Shown: piece by piece, positions 7,814 through 15,957 of the stretch
Layout: each line of letters opens with the position of its first letter
Position numbering within the stretch: position 1 is the stretch's first letter
Assembly (NCBI GenBank): GCA_028695395.1
Contig: JAQVJB010000016.1
Span: forward strand, 1 to 24,692
Source of the DNA: Actinomycetota bacterium
GTDB lineage: Bacteria > Actinomycetota > Humimicrobiia > Humimicrobiales > Humimicrobiaceae
Length of the DNA: 24,692 nucleotides
Direction: 5' to 3'
Notes under the pieces: model-generated
What the model was told of the DNA's origin: nothing
Seen by the model: the letters and a program-made list of their open reading frames with translations, nothing else
Database searches by the model: none
Made by a program: the position numbers and the translations under genes

Positions 7814-8623
7814 TCATGATTTTAAAAGTTTTGCATTCTTAATTCTGCTTAATGAAGCTTTTATCAATATATAAAGGATTACCATTATAACGGTGAAGCT
7901 TGTTACAAGAACTGAGATTACATTCACTTTCGGGGAAATCCCGAACCTGAGCTGTGAAAAAATATAGACCGGAATAGTCACATTATTTCCTATAAGAAAG
8001 TAAGTTACTATGAATTCATTCCAGCTTATCATGAAAGAAAAGACCCATCCTGCAAGCATTGCCGGCATAAGTACGGGAAGAATTATATCTTTTATGCTTG
8101 AAAACCATGAGGCGCCAAGGTCGACAGCAGCTTCCTGGATATTGCCTGAAAAACCTTCAATCCTTCCAAGCAGGATAAGCACCACATAACTCATGCTTAT
8201 TGAAACATGGGAAAGTATTACAGAAGGAATACCAAGAGGTATTGAGAGGGTCCTGAAAAATACAAGAACTGCAATCCCTATTGTGAGGCTGGGCATAAGG
8301 ACTGGGAGTATAAGCAATCCCAGAAAAAGACCTTTATTTTTCAAGCTGCTGTTTAATATTCCAAAAGCAAGAGCGGTACCCAGTATTGTAGAAATGGTAG
8401 CAGATATAAAAGCTATAAGAATGCTGTTAAGCATTGCTTTTTTTGCGATTGAATCGTTAAATAATTCAGTAAACCATTTCCAGGTAAATCCGCTTAAAGG
8501 GAAGTTATATCCTTCATTATTATTCCAGGCAAAAATAAAAATTATTATTATAGGCAGAAAAATATAAATAAAGAATAGCAATGTGTAAATCTGGAGGAAA
8601 ACCGGTTTTCTTTTTTCCATCAT
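7814..8623 (-). CDS. potC: Spermidine/putrescine-type ABC permease (PotC-like)
   Basis: A 269-residue inner-membrane permease with about six hydrophobic segments and the cytoplasmic coupling element E-A-A-V-D-L-G-A-S at residues 164-172, which docks on the ATPase. Size, the N-terminal pattern and position after potB fit PotC. The start overlaps the potB stop (ATGATG across 8623-8618), so translation is coupled. An AGGAGA lies two bases before the first ATG and five before the second, so the second Met (8620) may be the one used. A 14-base perfect palindrome (7810-7823) covers the stop codon but has no loop or U tract, so it is a poor terminator. With PotB the protein forms the membrane channel. 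Confidence 0.88.
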   Translation of the reverse strand: MMEKRKPVFLQIYTLLFFIYIFLPIIIIFIFAWNNNEGYNFPLSGFTWKWFTELFNDSIAKKAMLNSILIAFISATISTILGTALAFGILNSSLKNKGLFLGLLILPVLMPSLTIGIAVLVFFRTLSIPLGIPSVILSHVSISMSYVVLILLGRIEGFSGNIQEAAVDLGASWFSSIKDIILPVLMPAMLAGWVFSFMISWNEFIVTYFLIGNNVTIPVYIFSQLRFGISPKVNVISVLVTSFTVIMVILYILIKASLSRIKNAKLLKS

Positions 8624-9480
8624 ATCTCCTGATTTTTATATATGGACTGAAGTCCGAAAAATTTTGAATAAATAAATATCATTGCAAGCGATATGAGAGC
8701 AAGGGTCAGCGTAAAAGCTGAACCGAAATTCCAGTTGCCGACTTCAATGAACTGGCTTTCTATTATGTTACCTATCATCATGGAATCAGTGCCTCCAAGT
8801 ATTGCAGGAATGGCAAAAGAGCCAAGTACAGGAATAAAAACAAGAACTGTTCCTGCAAAAATCCCGGTGAGGCTTAACCTTAAAATTATATCGAAAAAGG
8901 CTCTTGATTTTGATGCACCCAGATCAAGCGCAGCTTCCAGCAGGCTGTTGTCTATTCTTGAAATAGTAGCATACAAAGGTAAAATCATCATCGGCGTATG
9001 AGTGTATATCAGGCCGAGTATAACCGCAAACTCAGTATAAAGTATCCTCAAAGGCTCGTCGATGATATTAAGACTGGTAAGTATTTTATTTATGATACCG
9101 TTTTCTGAAATTATAAGTTTCCAGGCAAATGTCCTTATCAGGTAATTTACCCAGAAAGGAATCATGAGAGCTACTATTAGTATTTTGTCGTATTTTGTCT
9201 TTTTTGCCAGGAAATACGCTATTGGATATGCAAAAGCAATCGAAAAAAATGTTGTTATAAGGCTTATCCTTATCGATCTTCCAAGAAGCAGAAGATAATG
9301 TTTTCTTTGAAAAATTATCAGAAAGTTATCAAAAGTGAAGTTTACATCTGTGCCTGACCGCAAAAAATTATCAATAAAAGCATAAACCAGGATTACTGTC
9401 AGGGGAAATATAAAAAAGAATAAAAACCACAGAAATCCAGGATAAATAAGCTTTTTGTTATTTTTTAAAAGCTGGCTCAT
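8620..9480 (-). CDS. potB: Spermidine/putrescine-type ABC permease (PotB-like)
   Basis: A 286-residue integral membrane protein, first gene of the minus-strand transporter cluster. A first hydrophobic segment covers about residues 11-36, then a short external loop and five further membrane spans. The EAA coupling element E-A-A-L-D-L-G-A-S lies at 182-190, and N-Y-L-I-R-T-F-A-W (112-120) is typical of PotB. The C-terminus overlaps the potC start by four bases. No good Shine-Dalgarno precedes the ATG. Two TATAAT-like hexamers lie upstream on the minus strand (9504-9499 and 9535-9530), but neither has a clear -35 partner. With PotC, PotD and PotA it forms a complete importer. The gene order B-C-D-A differs from the familiar A-B-C-D order. 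Confidence 0.88.
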   Translation of the reverse strand: MSQLLKNNKKLIYPGFLWFLFFFIFPLTVILVYAFIDNFLRSGTDVNFTFDNFLIIFQRKHYLLLLGRSIRISLITTFFSIAFAYPIAYFLAKKTKYDKILIVALMIPFWVNYLIRTFAWKLIISENGIINKILTSLNIIDEPLRILYTEFAVILGLIYTHTPMMILPLYATISRIDNSLLEAALDLGASKSRAFFDIILRLSLTGIFAGTVLVFIPVLGSFAIPAILGGTDSMMIGNIIESQFIEVGNWNFGSAFTLTLALISLAMIFIYSKFFGLQSIYKNQEI

Positions 9481-9639
9481 TGCTTTATGTGCTTAAATAT
9501 TATACTGTAAATTTTATTTAATATTCTGTATTATATCAATTAAACTAAAGCTTAAAATATGTTTGATCAATTAATTTTTTAATAAAATTAATAATAAAAT
9601 AATAAATTTATAGGTTAATTCAGGATAGAGGAGATTGGT

Positions 9640-10608
9640 ATGCTTAATAAAGAAGTTAAGGCAATATTATCAGAGGAAAACAAAAAAGCTGCAACAAGGA
9701 CTGCTTATGGAGAAAAGATAGCAGAGCTTGGTGAGCAGAATAAAGATATAGTTGTTTTAGACTGTGATCTTTCAAAATCGACCATGACATCTCTTTTTGC
9801 AAAAAAATTTCCTGACAGATTTTTTGATATGGGTATTGCCGAGGCAAATATGATGAGTGTTGCTGCAGGTCTTGCGACAACAGGGAAAATACCATTTGCT
9901 TCTACTTTTGCGGTTTTTGCAACAAAAAGAGTTGCCGATCAGATTTCAAGTTCCATTGCTTATCCGGGACTTAATGTAAAAATATGTGCCACACATGCCG
10001 GACTATCAGTCGGTGAAGACGGTGCAACGCATCAGGCTATCGAAGATGTTGCGATAATGAGGGCTATCCCAGGAATAACTGTTCTTTCACCTTGTGACGG
10101 CACTGAAACGGGGAAAGTAATAGAATATGCAGCATCACATTACGGACCTTATTACATAAGGCTTACAAGAAGCAATATACCTGTTATTTTTAATGAAAAT
10201 TATAAATTCGAGCTTGGCAAGGGAACGAAGATAATGGAGGGCCCTAAAGCTACCCTTATAGCTACAGGATTTATGACTCATATAGCTTTCCAGGCAGCCA
10301 AAGAGCTAAGCGATGAAGGCATTGAACTGGATTTCATAAATATGCCATCTTTGAAACCGCTTGATGAAGAACTAATAGTAAAAAGTGCAGAAAAAACCAA
10401 ACTTGTAGTTACGGTTGAAGACCACAACATAATCGGAGGTCTTGGAAGCGCAGTTTGTGAACTGCTTTCTGAAAAAATGCCTGTAAAAGTTGTAAGAATG
10501 GGTGTTATGGATAAATTCGGTGCTTCCGGAGAGCCTATGGAACTCATAAAAGCTTATGGGTTTGATAAGGAAAGCATAAAAGATAAAATAAAATCACTTG
10601 TCAAATAA
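9640..10608 (+). CDS. Transketolase, C-terminal (pyrimidine-binding) subunit
   Basis: A 322-residue protein matching the last two thirds of transketolase and the partner of the N subunit at 3033-3857. F-D-M-G-I-A-E-A-N carries the catalytic Glu68 that activates the thiamine aminopyrimidine ring. T-H-A-G-L-S-V-G-E-D-G-A-T-H-Q (118-132) holds the conserved substrate-site His residues. A C-terminal transketolase domain begins near residue 190 and includes E-D-H-N-I-I-G-G-L-G. The ribosome site (AGAGGAG, eight bases before ATG) is strong. A well-separated promoter region of 159 bases, shared with the divergent potB, suggests expression independent of the N subunit. The G-E-D-G-A-T-H-Q segment also occurs in 1-deoxyxylulose-5-phosphate synthases, but the split architecture and the nearby N subunit favour transketolase. 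Confidence 0.9.
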   Translation: MLNKEVKAILSEENKKAATRTAYGEKIAELGEQNKDIVVLDCDLSKSTMTSLFAKKFPDRFFDMGIAEANMMSVAAGLATTGKIPFASTFAVFATKRVADQISSSIAYPGLNVKICATHAGLSVGEDGATHQAIEDVAIMRAIPGITVLSPCDGTETGKVIEYAASHYGPYYIRLTRSNIPVIFNENYKFELGKGTKIMEGPKATLIATGFMTHIAFQAAKELSDEGIELDFINMPSLKPLDEELIVKSAEKTKLVVTVEDHNIIGGLGSAVCELLSEKMPVKVVRMGVMDKFGASGEPMELIKAYGFDKESIKDKIKSLVK

Positions 10609-10685
10609 ATAAAAGAAGCTTGAATTCCTAATAACTGCATTTTATATTTACATTGATTTAATTAATTCTACTTGCGGAGGATTTA

Positions 10686-12182
10686 ATGAATATTGATGAA
10701 TTTTGCATTGATGCCGAAAGTTTTCTCGGTAAAATCGATAAGGAGTACTACCTCCATTTCGCCGGCTTAAAAAAAGAATTAAACTTAAAAATAATATATG
10801 ATGAATACCCCCAGCTTTTTGATGCAGGTTCAGTAAATTTTTTTAAAGACCTTTTCAATAACTCAAAAGGGGGAAATAAAAAAAAGGCCAAGCATCTTCT
10901 GGAATTTAGTGCTGAAGGCTATATGGGTAAGAGATTTGCCCATATCGCTGACCGTATAGCAAACAATGAAGCATCTTCAAAAATACAGATAGACGACAAA
11001 GAGGTATCTTTCAGGTATTCAGACATAATGCTTTCAAATGAAGAAGATTCTAAAAAAAGAAGTCTGATAGAAGATAAAAGACTGAAAACCACAGCGGAAA
11101 TCTTTAATCCGGATCTTGTCCAGTTCTGGGAATCCATGCATACGGAAGCCGAGAGTTTTGGTTATAAAAATTATGCAGATATGTTTATGCAAATAAAAGG
11201 GTTTGATTTTTATAAGCTTGAAAAAGAAATGGATATGCTTGTCTCTTCTACCGATTCTCTTTACAGAGAGCATATGGGCAGGCTTTTTCAAAATAAATTA
11301 AATATCAGCCTGGAAGGCTCCAGGGCAAGTGATTTTGCTTTTATAAAAAGGGCAAAAGAATTTGATATGTTCTTTAAAAAAGAACAGCTGATTCCGATAT
11401 TCAAGGACACAATGAGGATGATGGGCATTGATATTGATAATCAGAGCAATATCATAATGGATGTAGATGAAAGGGAAAATAAATCTCCAAGAGCTTTCTG
11501 CTGCACTGTCAAAGTACCTTCGGAGATTTATCTTGTGGTAATGCCTACCGGAGGGCAGGATGATTATCAGGCAATGTTCCATGAAGGGGGACATGCCGAA
11601 CATTTCGCAAATACAAAAGGAAATCTGGACATTGCTTACAGGTATCTTGGCGACAGTGCAGTTACTGAAGGTTATGCTTTCTGTCTTGAAAATCTTGCCT
11701 GGGACAGGAATTGGCTTATTGATGTTCTTGGCATGAATAACGAAGCTGCTGATGATTTTACTTATTTTTTAAGTATAATAAATCTTTTCTTTTTAAGAAG
11801 ATATGCAGGCAAGCTAAAATACGAGCTATTGCTTCATTCGGACAAGCAGGTTAAGGGCAAAGACATTGAATACAGCCATGTACTTACTGATAATCTTATA
11901 ATGAAATATTTCCCGGAAAACTATCTTAAAGACGTTGATGAAAACTTTTACTGCACAAACTATATAAGGGCATGGATTTTTGAAGCACAGGTTAAGGAAT
12001 ATATGCTTAAAAAATTCGGATATAAGTGGTATAAAAACAGGAAAGCCGGCGATTTCTTAAAGGAAATATGGAGCTATGGGATGAAATATTCACCTGAAGA
12101 AGTGCTTGAGTTCCTTGATTATAAAGGGCTGGATATAAATTATCTGTTAAATAATACTATTAATTTATTAAAAGGAAGATAA
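10686..12182 (+). CDS. M3-family oligoendopeptidase-like zinc metallopeptidase
   Basis: A 498-residue cytoplasmic protein with no signal peptide. The zinc site F-H-E-G-G-H-A-E-H places the ligands at His299 and His303 with catalytic Glu300. Glu328 in A-V-T-E-G lies exactly 25 residues after the second His, the spacing expected for the third ligand in M3 (thimet/PepF-like) peptidases. The helical N-terminal half and the C-terminal half around the active site fit this group, although the chain is about 100 residues shorter than PepF (around 600). Such enzymes cut short peptides inside the cell. AGGAGG-like bases lie nine bases upstream of the ATG. The apt gene follows 18 bases after the stop and is probably cotranscribed. 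The exact subfamily and substrate are not decidable from sequence. Confidence 0.82.
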   Translation: MNIDEFCIDAESFLGKIDKEYYLHFAGLKKELNLKIIYDEYPQLFDAGSVNFFKDLFNNSKGGNKKKAKHLLEFSAEGYMGKRFAHIADRIANNEASSKIQIDDKEVSFRYSDIMLSNEEDSKKRSLIEDKRLKTTAEIFNPDLVQFWESMHTEAESFGYKNYADMFMQIKGFDFYKLEKEMDMLVSSTDSLYREHMGRLFQNKLNISLEGSRASDFAFIKRAKEFDMFFKKEQLIPIFKDTMRMMGIDIDNQSNIIMDVDERENKSPRAFCCTVKVPSEIYLVVMPTGGQDDYQAMFHEGGHAEHFANTKGNLDIAYRYLGDSAVTEGYAFCLENLAWDRNWLIDVLGMNNEAADDFTYFLSIINLFFLRRYAGKLKYELLLHSDKQVKGKDIEYSHVLTDNLIMKYFPENYLKDVDENFYCTNYIRAWIFEAQVKEYMLKKFGYKWYKNRKAGDFLKEIWSYGMKYSPEEVLEFLDYKGLDINYLLNNTINLLKGR

Positions 12183-12200
12183 AAACCGGAAAGGTAAGAA

Positions 12201-12719
12201 ATGGATTTAAAATCTAAGATAAGGAATATACCTGATTTTCCCAAAAAAGGTATTGTCTTTTACGATATTACTACTTTGATAAAAGACGGGCCTGCTTTCA
12301 GGTATGCAGTTGACAAACTTGTGGAAAGCTGTAAAGGAAAGAAGATAGATGCTGTCATCGGAGCTGAATCAAGGGGTTTTATTTTTGGTTCAATCGTAGC
12401 TTATAAATTGGGTGTAGGCTTTATTCCTGTAAGGAAGCCGGGCAAACTGCCGTATGAAACACGCCAGATATCATATCAGCTTGAATACGGGTGCAGTACG
12501 CTGGAAATGCATGTGGATGCAGTTAAAGAAGGCGATAATATTTTGATAGTTGACGACCTTGTTGCTACAGGCGGTACTGCAAAAGCAACTGCCGATATGA
12601 TTGAAAAAGCCGGGGGAAAAATTGCGGGCTTCTGCTTTTTAATTGAGCTTAATTTTCTAAAACCAAGAGAAGCCCTCCAGGGTTATGATATTTTCTCGCT
12701 TGTCAGCTATGATTCTTAA
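12201..12719 (+). CDS. apt: Adenine phosphoribosyltransferase
   Basis: A 172-residue type I phosphoribosyltransferase. The N-terminus I-R-N-I-P-D-F-P-K-K-G-I-V-F-Y-D-I-T-T (7-25) is diagnostic for Apt. G-A-E-S-R-G-F (54-60) and the PRPP loop I-L-I-V-D-D-L-V-A-T-G-G-T-A (114-127) are intact. It converts adenine and PRPP to AMP and pyrophosphate in the purine salvage pathway of the cytosol. A GGAAAGG ribosome site lies nine bases before the ATG. It is placed 18 bases after the peptidase gene and is probably the last gene of that unit, followed by a 185-base AT-rich gap. Length is normal for the family. Confidence 0.95.
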   Translation: MDLKSKIRNIPDFPKKGIVFYDITTLIKDGPAFRYAVDKLVESCKGKKIDAVIGAESRGFIFGSIVAYKLGVGFIPVRKPGKLPYETRQISYQLEYGCSTLEMHVDAVKEGDNILIVDDLVATGGTAKATADMIEKAGGKIAGFCFLIELNFLKPREALQGYDIFSLVSYDS

Positions 12720-12904
12720 AATATTTTTGTGTAGTTATAATTTATACTGTTAATATACTGTTATAAATAATAAGTTATAATATTGATAATAAAAAAAGGA
12801 TTAATATTAAAATAAATAGATAAACGATTATTTTAAATATAACTATTTTAAAAAAATAAATCAGCAAATCAGCAAATCCATGTTTAAAAAGGGGGGAGAA
12901 AAAC

Positions 12905-13327
12905 ATGAGTGCCAAAAAAGGTGGAAATGGAGAATATAAAGATATAAAGGATAATACAGGTTCCTGGGATGAAACAAAAAAATATGACGATACAGTTTTA
13001 AAAAATAAGAATTTGAACCCTGAAGAAAAGAAAAAAGAAGAGGAAGAACTTGTTAAGCAGCTCCAGGAAGAGCTGGACAAGCTGACCACTAAAGATATAA
13101 TAATCCAGCTTATGATGTCTCTTTCAAGCATTGCTTATAAAAAAATGGGATTGCCCGCAGGTACAAATGATAAATTTAAAGATAAAGACCAGGCAAAATT
13201 AGCAATCGATGGATTCGATGCTTTACTGAAGACTCTGTCTGATGAAATAAGTGCTCAGGAAAAGGAAACTCTTCAGTCATCACTTACCAATTTGCAGATG
13301 AATTTTGTAAAAATATTCGGAGCCTGA
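12905..13327 (+). CDS. DUF1844-like small helical protein
   Basis: A 140-residue soluble protein. Residues 1-60 are charged and low-complexity, ending in a Lys/Glu coiled-coil-like stretch (about 38-60). Residues 61-137 match the pattern of DUF1844: a helix I-I-I-Q-L-M-M-S-L-S-S-I-A-Y with a K-M-G-L-P turn (81-84), a linker, then two amphipathic helices with A-I-D-G-F-D-A-L-L and a C-terminal L-x-x-L-x-x-x-F-V segment. The function of DUF1844 is unknown. The ribosome site is very strong (GGGGGGAG before ATG), which suggests high expression. A 34-residue RCKP rubredoxin-like gene follows 43 bases downstream on the same strand. The 185-base upstream gap has TATAAT-like hexamers (for example 12776-12781) without a matching -35. 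Confidence 0.7.
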   Translation: MSAKKGGNGEYKDIKDNTGSWDETKKYDDTVLKNKNLNPEEKKKEEEELVKQLQEELDKLTTKDIIIQLMMSLSSIAYKKMGLPAGTNDKFKDKDQAKLAIDGFDALLKTLSDEISAQEKETLQSSLTNLQMNFVKIFGA

Positions 13328-13370
13328 TGTTAGATAAATATGTATCTTAACTTATTTGAAAGGGGAAATA

Positions 13371-13475
13371 ATGGCAGTTTGGAAATGCAATGCATGCGGC
13401 TTTGAAAAAGAAAGCAGATGCAAGCCAAGAAAATGCGAATGCGGTGCAAAAGATTCATTTGAAAAGAAAGAATAA
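13371..13475 (+). CDS. RCKP-type rubredoxin-like mini-protein (34 aa)
   Basis: A complete 34-residue frame with an AAGGGGAAATA ribosome site directly before the ATG. The sequence begins M-A-V-W-K-C-N-A-C-G-F-E and continues R-C-K-P-R-K-C-E-C-G-A. It carries C-x-x-C (Cys6, Cys9) and a second cluster Cys17, Cys22, Cys24 around the R-C-K-P signature of the RCKP-type rubredoxin-like domain. Four of these cysteines could bind one iron or zinc atom, as in rubredoxin or a zinc ribbon. It may act as a small electron carrier or a metal-stabilised adaptor; the sequence does not decide. It is the last gene before the convergent TIGR00725 gene. It is likely cotranscribed with the DUF1844-like gene 43 bases upstream. 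Confidence 0.8.
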   Translation: MAVWKCNACGFEKESRCKPRKCECGAKDSFEKKE

Positions 13476-13489
13476 ATAGAAATAAAAAA

Positions 13490-14008
13490 TTATTTATTTT
13501 CAAGGGCTAAATCTACTGCAAGCTCGGCTGCTTCATCGGCGGATTTTACATAATGCATTAAAGGTTCATATTTTTTGTTGCAGGGAATAATTTTCCATGT
13601 ATTAAGAGCTACAAGAGGTTTATCATAGCTTAAAGTATATCCTATTTCAGATAGTGTTCCAAAGCCGCCATCTATCGCAATTACTGCATCTGCGCTTTTA
13701 ATTATAATAGCATTCCTTGCATATCCTATCCCTGTGGTAATTCTTATATCAATGTATTTGTTTGCGGTATCTTCATTTTCTGAAGGTAGTATCCCTATAG
13801 TGATTCCACCTGAATCTTTTGCGCCTTTTGCACTAGCTTCCATTACTCCGTAAAGGCCGCCGTTTATTAGTATGGCATTTTGGCTTCCAATAGCAAATCC
13901 TACTTTATATGCTGTTTCATAGGTTTCTTCATTACATTCTGCTCCGCCAATTACAGCTATTTTAATAATCCTTCCCTTTATCCGGGGCAGGGATATTTTT
14001 TTTGACAT
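13490..14008 (-). CDS. TIGR00725 / LOG-like Rossmann-fold protein
   Basis: A cytoplasmic Rossmann-fold protein of about 172 residues related to the TIGR00725 and LOG (lysine decarboxylase-like) families. With the start at 14008, an N-terminal I-A-V-I-G-G (about 17-22) opens the fold. G-G-L-Y-G-V-M-E-A lies at about 50-58, and D-G-G-F-G-T-L-S-E at about 113-121 corresponds to the P-G-G-x-G-T-x-x-E nucleotide-binding motif, with Asp in place of Pro. True LOG proteins release cytokinin-type or nucleotide bases from riboside monophosphates; the role of TIGR00725 proteins is unproven. An upstream ATG at 14023 is in frame, but an AGAGGG four bases before 14008 favours the shorter form. It follows rpe by 11 to 26 bases and ends the fba-rpe operon. 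Confidence 0.8.
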   Translation of the reverse strand: MSKKISLPRIKGRIIKIAVIGGAECNEETYETAYKVGFAIGSQNAILINGGLYGVMEASAKGAKDSGGITIGILPSENEDTANKYIDIRITTGIGYARNAIIIKSADAVIAIDGGFGTLSEIGYTLSYDKPLVALNTWKIIPCNKKYEPLMHYVKSADEAAELAVDLALENK

Positions 14009-14034
14009 GTAGCCCTCTGGCATTTTAAATAAAT

Positions 14035-14730
14035 TTATATTACCCGGTTTTTAATTATTAAATCTTTTAAATCTTTTATAAATTCAACAGTATCGCTGCT
14101 TTTAAAAAAAGACGAGCCTATGATGAAAGTACCGGCTCCGGAATTTTTTGCTTTTATGATTGTTGATGCATTGATTCCGCCGTCTACCCTGATATCTATG
14201 AAATCTTTTTTTTCTGAAACCATATAATAATTATCTATCATTTCTCTTGTTTTTCTGATTTTTATAAGCATGCTTTCAATAAAGTCCTGTCCGCCGAATC
14301 CGGGATTTACAGTAAGTATCAAGACAGACTTTATTCTGTTGAGGATATTTTCTACAAAAGAAATCGGAGTTGAAGGGTTAAGTGCGATTCCTGCGTTTAT
14401 TCCATTTTCAGTGATCATGGAAAGCACTCTGTCCAGATGCCTGCAGGTTTCTGCATGGACAGTTATTGTATCAGGCTGCAGCTTTATATAACTTGCTATC
14501 TGCTCATCTGTATTTTTTATCATTAGATGTGCATGGACAGGAATGCCGGAGCTTTTTACAAGATGCGACAGCATCTTCTGTCCAAAAGCTATCTGGGAAA
14601 CAAAATTACCGTCCATTATGTCCAGGTGTATGAAATCAGCTCCGGATTTTTTTATTTTTATTAACTCATGCCCGAGATTAAGGTAATCACAGTCAAGTAT
14701 TGAAATACCTATTTTAAAATTATCAGACAT
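14035..14730 (-). CDS. rpe: Ribulose-phosphate 3-epimerase
   Basis: A 231-residue TIM-barrel enzyme interconverting ribulose 5-phosphate and xylulose 5-phosphate. The metal and acid/base residues are all visible: His35 and Asp37 in F-I-H-L-D-I-M-D-G, His68 in H-A-H-L-M, and Asp183 in R-V-D-G-G-I. The phosphate-binding loops N-P-G-F-G-G-Q (142-148) and I-G-S-S (204-207) are present. The N-terminal motif reads I-S-I-L-D-C-D rather than the usual P-S-I-L-S-A-D, a mild divergence. The ribosome site is weak, and the gene lies 17 bases after fba, so it is probably translated from the fba message. Its product feeds the split transketolase encoded elsewhere in the window. Confidence 0.93.
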   Translation of the reverse strand: MSDNFKIGISILDCDYLNLGHELIKIKKSGADFIHLDIMDGNFVSQIAFGQKMLSHLVKSSGIPVHAHLMIKNTDEQIASYIKLQPDTITVHAETCRHLDRVLSMITENGINAGIALNPSTPISFVENILNRIKSVLILTVNPGFGGQDFIESMLIKIRKTREMIDNYYMVSEKKDFIDIRVDGGINASTIIKAKNSGAGTFIIGSSFFKSSDTVEFIKDLKDLIIKNRVI

Positions 14731-14747
14731 CGAATTATCTTTTTATC

Positions 14748-15743
14748 TTATTTTTTATAAATATCTATCATGTCAGATATAGTAAGCGGTTCATAATCCT
14801 GAGCATGTCCGGCAGTGCCGAAGTCTATCATCTTGCTTTTTACTGTTTCATAAACTGCTTTTCTTGCTTCCCCGAAATAATCCCTGGGGTCTATAACATC
14901 TTTATGTTCAGCGAAATACCTTCTTATGGCACCTGTAATAGCAAGCCTTCCGTCAGTATCGACATTAATCTTTTTTACGCCCCTCTTTATTGCTTCCTGT
15001 ATCGATGGAATTGGAACTCCCATAGCATGCTGCATGCTTCCGCCATAATTATTTATTATATCGATAAGTTCTTTTGGCACGGATGAAGAACCATGCATTA
15101 CCAGCGGAGTTTCCGGAAGTCTTTTCTTTACCTCTGTTACTATGTCAAGAGCAAGGACAGGGGCTTCCTTGAATTTATATGCACCATGGCTTGTGCCTAT
15201 GGCTAGAGCAAGTGCATCTACACCTGTAAGCTTAACAAATCTTTCTGCTTCTGAAGGATCTGTAAGCTTGCTTATGCCTGAACCTACACCGTCTTCAATA
15301 CCGCCAAGCGTTCCAAGCTCTCCTTCGACAGTGACCCCGAATCTATGAGCATATTCTACTACTTTTGCAGTAACCTCGACATTTTCATCAAATGTCGTAG
15401 GTGTTTTTGAGTCTTCTTTTAATGAACCGTCTATCATTACTGAAGTAAAACCAAGTTCTATAGCCTGTTTGCAGGTATCAAAATTATTTCCGTGATCAAG
15501 ATGTATCGAGATAGGTATTTTGGGATTGTCTTCTGCGGCTGCAACCATTATATATTTCAAATAGAGCATTTTTGTATATTTAAGAGCTCCTCTTGAAGCC
15601 TGTATAATTACAGGAGAATTTGTTTCAGCTGCTGCCTGCATTATTCCCTGTATCTGCTCCATATTGTTTACATTATAAGCACCTACTCCGTATCCTCCTT
15701 TGATAGCTTCATCCAGAATCTGTTTCATCGGCACAAGTGGCAT
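14748..15743 (-). CDS. fba: Class II fructose-bisphosphate aldolase
   Basis: A 331-residue zinc-dependent aldolase. H-L-D-H-G (81-85) carries catalytic Asp83 and the zinc ligand His84. Further ligands are His186 in G-T-S-H-G-A-Y and His217 in V-M-H-G-S-S. E-G-E-L-G (140-144) and the N-V-D-T-D-G segment are family typical. It splits fructose 1,6-bisphosphate to dihydroxyacetone phosphate and glyceraldehyde 3-phosphate in glycolysis or the reverse in gluconeogenesis. Tagatose-bisphosphate aldolases are close relatives, but the rpe neighbour points to central sugar-phosphate metabolism. An AAGGGAGGAA ribosome site directly precedes the ATG. It is the first gene of a minus-strand operon with rpe and the TIGR00725-like gene, divergent from the alcohol dehydrogenase. 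Confidence 0.94.
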   Translation of the reverse strand: MPLVPMKQILDEAIKGGYGVGAYNVNNMEQIQGIMQAAAETNSPVIIQASRGALKYTKMLYLKYIMVAAAEDNPKIPISIHLDHGNNFDTCKQAIELGFTSVMIDGSLKEDSKTPTTFDENVEVTAKVVEYAHRFGVTVEGELGTLGGIEDGVGSGISKLTDPSEAERFVKLTGVDALALAIGTSHGAYKFKEAPVLALDIVTEVKKRLPETPLVMHGSSSVPKELIDIINNYGGSMQHAMGVPIPSIQEAIKRGVKKINVDTDGRLAITGAIRRYFAEHKDVIDPRDYFGEARKAVYETVKSKMIDFGTAGHAQDYEPLTISDMIDIYKK

Positions 15744-15880
15744 TTTTCCTCCCTTATCTAATTTAAGTTTAAATATTTTTATTAAAAAATCATGTTATTA
15801 AATTAATTTTATAATTTAATAATGGTATATTTAAATATAATCCGTTAAATTTTAAAACAAGTTTTAATATATAATATCGT

Positions 15881-15906
15881 AGCTTTTTTAAAAAGCTTTT
15901 TTAAAA
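15881..15906. repeat. 13-base tandem duplication with embedded palindrome
   Basis: The 13-mer AGCTTTTTTAAAA occurs twice in direct tandem, at 15881-15893 and 15894-15906. The join creates a perfect palindrome at 15881-15897 (AGCTTTTT, one centre base, AAAAAGCT). It lies in the 214-base AT-rich gap between the divergent fba and alcohol dehydrogenase genes, about 50 bases before the latter. It may be a regulator site or simply slippage in AT-rich DNA. Confidence 0.6.
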
Positions 15907-15957
15907 AATTAGATGATTTTAAATAATAAATAATATTTTTTGATTAAAGGGGTAAAT

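Noticed and set aside
7810..7823. Fourteen-base palindrome at the potC stop as a terminator
   Set aside because: It has no loop, no GC pairs in most of its length and no clean U tract, so it is not a credible intrinsic terminator.
12720..12904. Three GTTATAA copies (12734, 12760, 12774) as an operator array
   Set aside because: Spacing is irregular (26 and 14) and the heptamer is common in AT-rich sequence.
13480..13495. AT-only inverted repeat between the rubredoxin-like and TIGR00725 genes
   Set aside because: AAATAA and TTATTT with a four-A loop is expected by chance in such AT-rich DNA; stability would be negligible.
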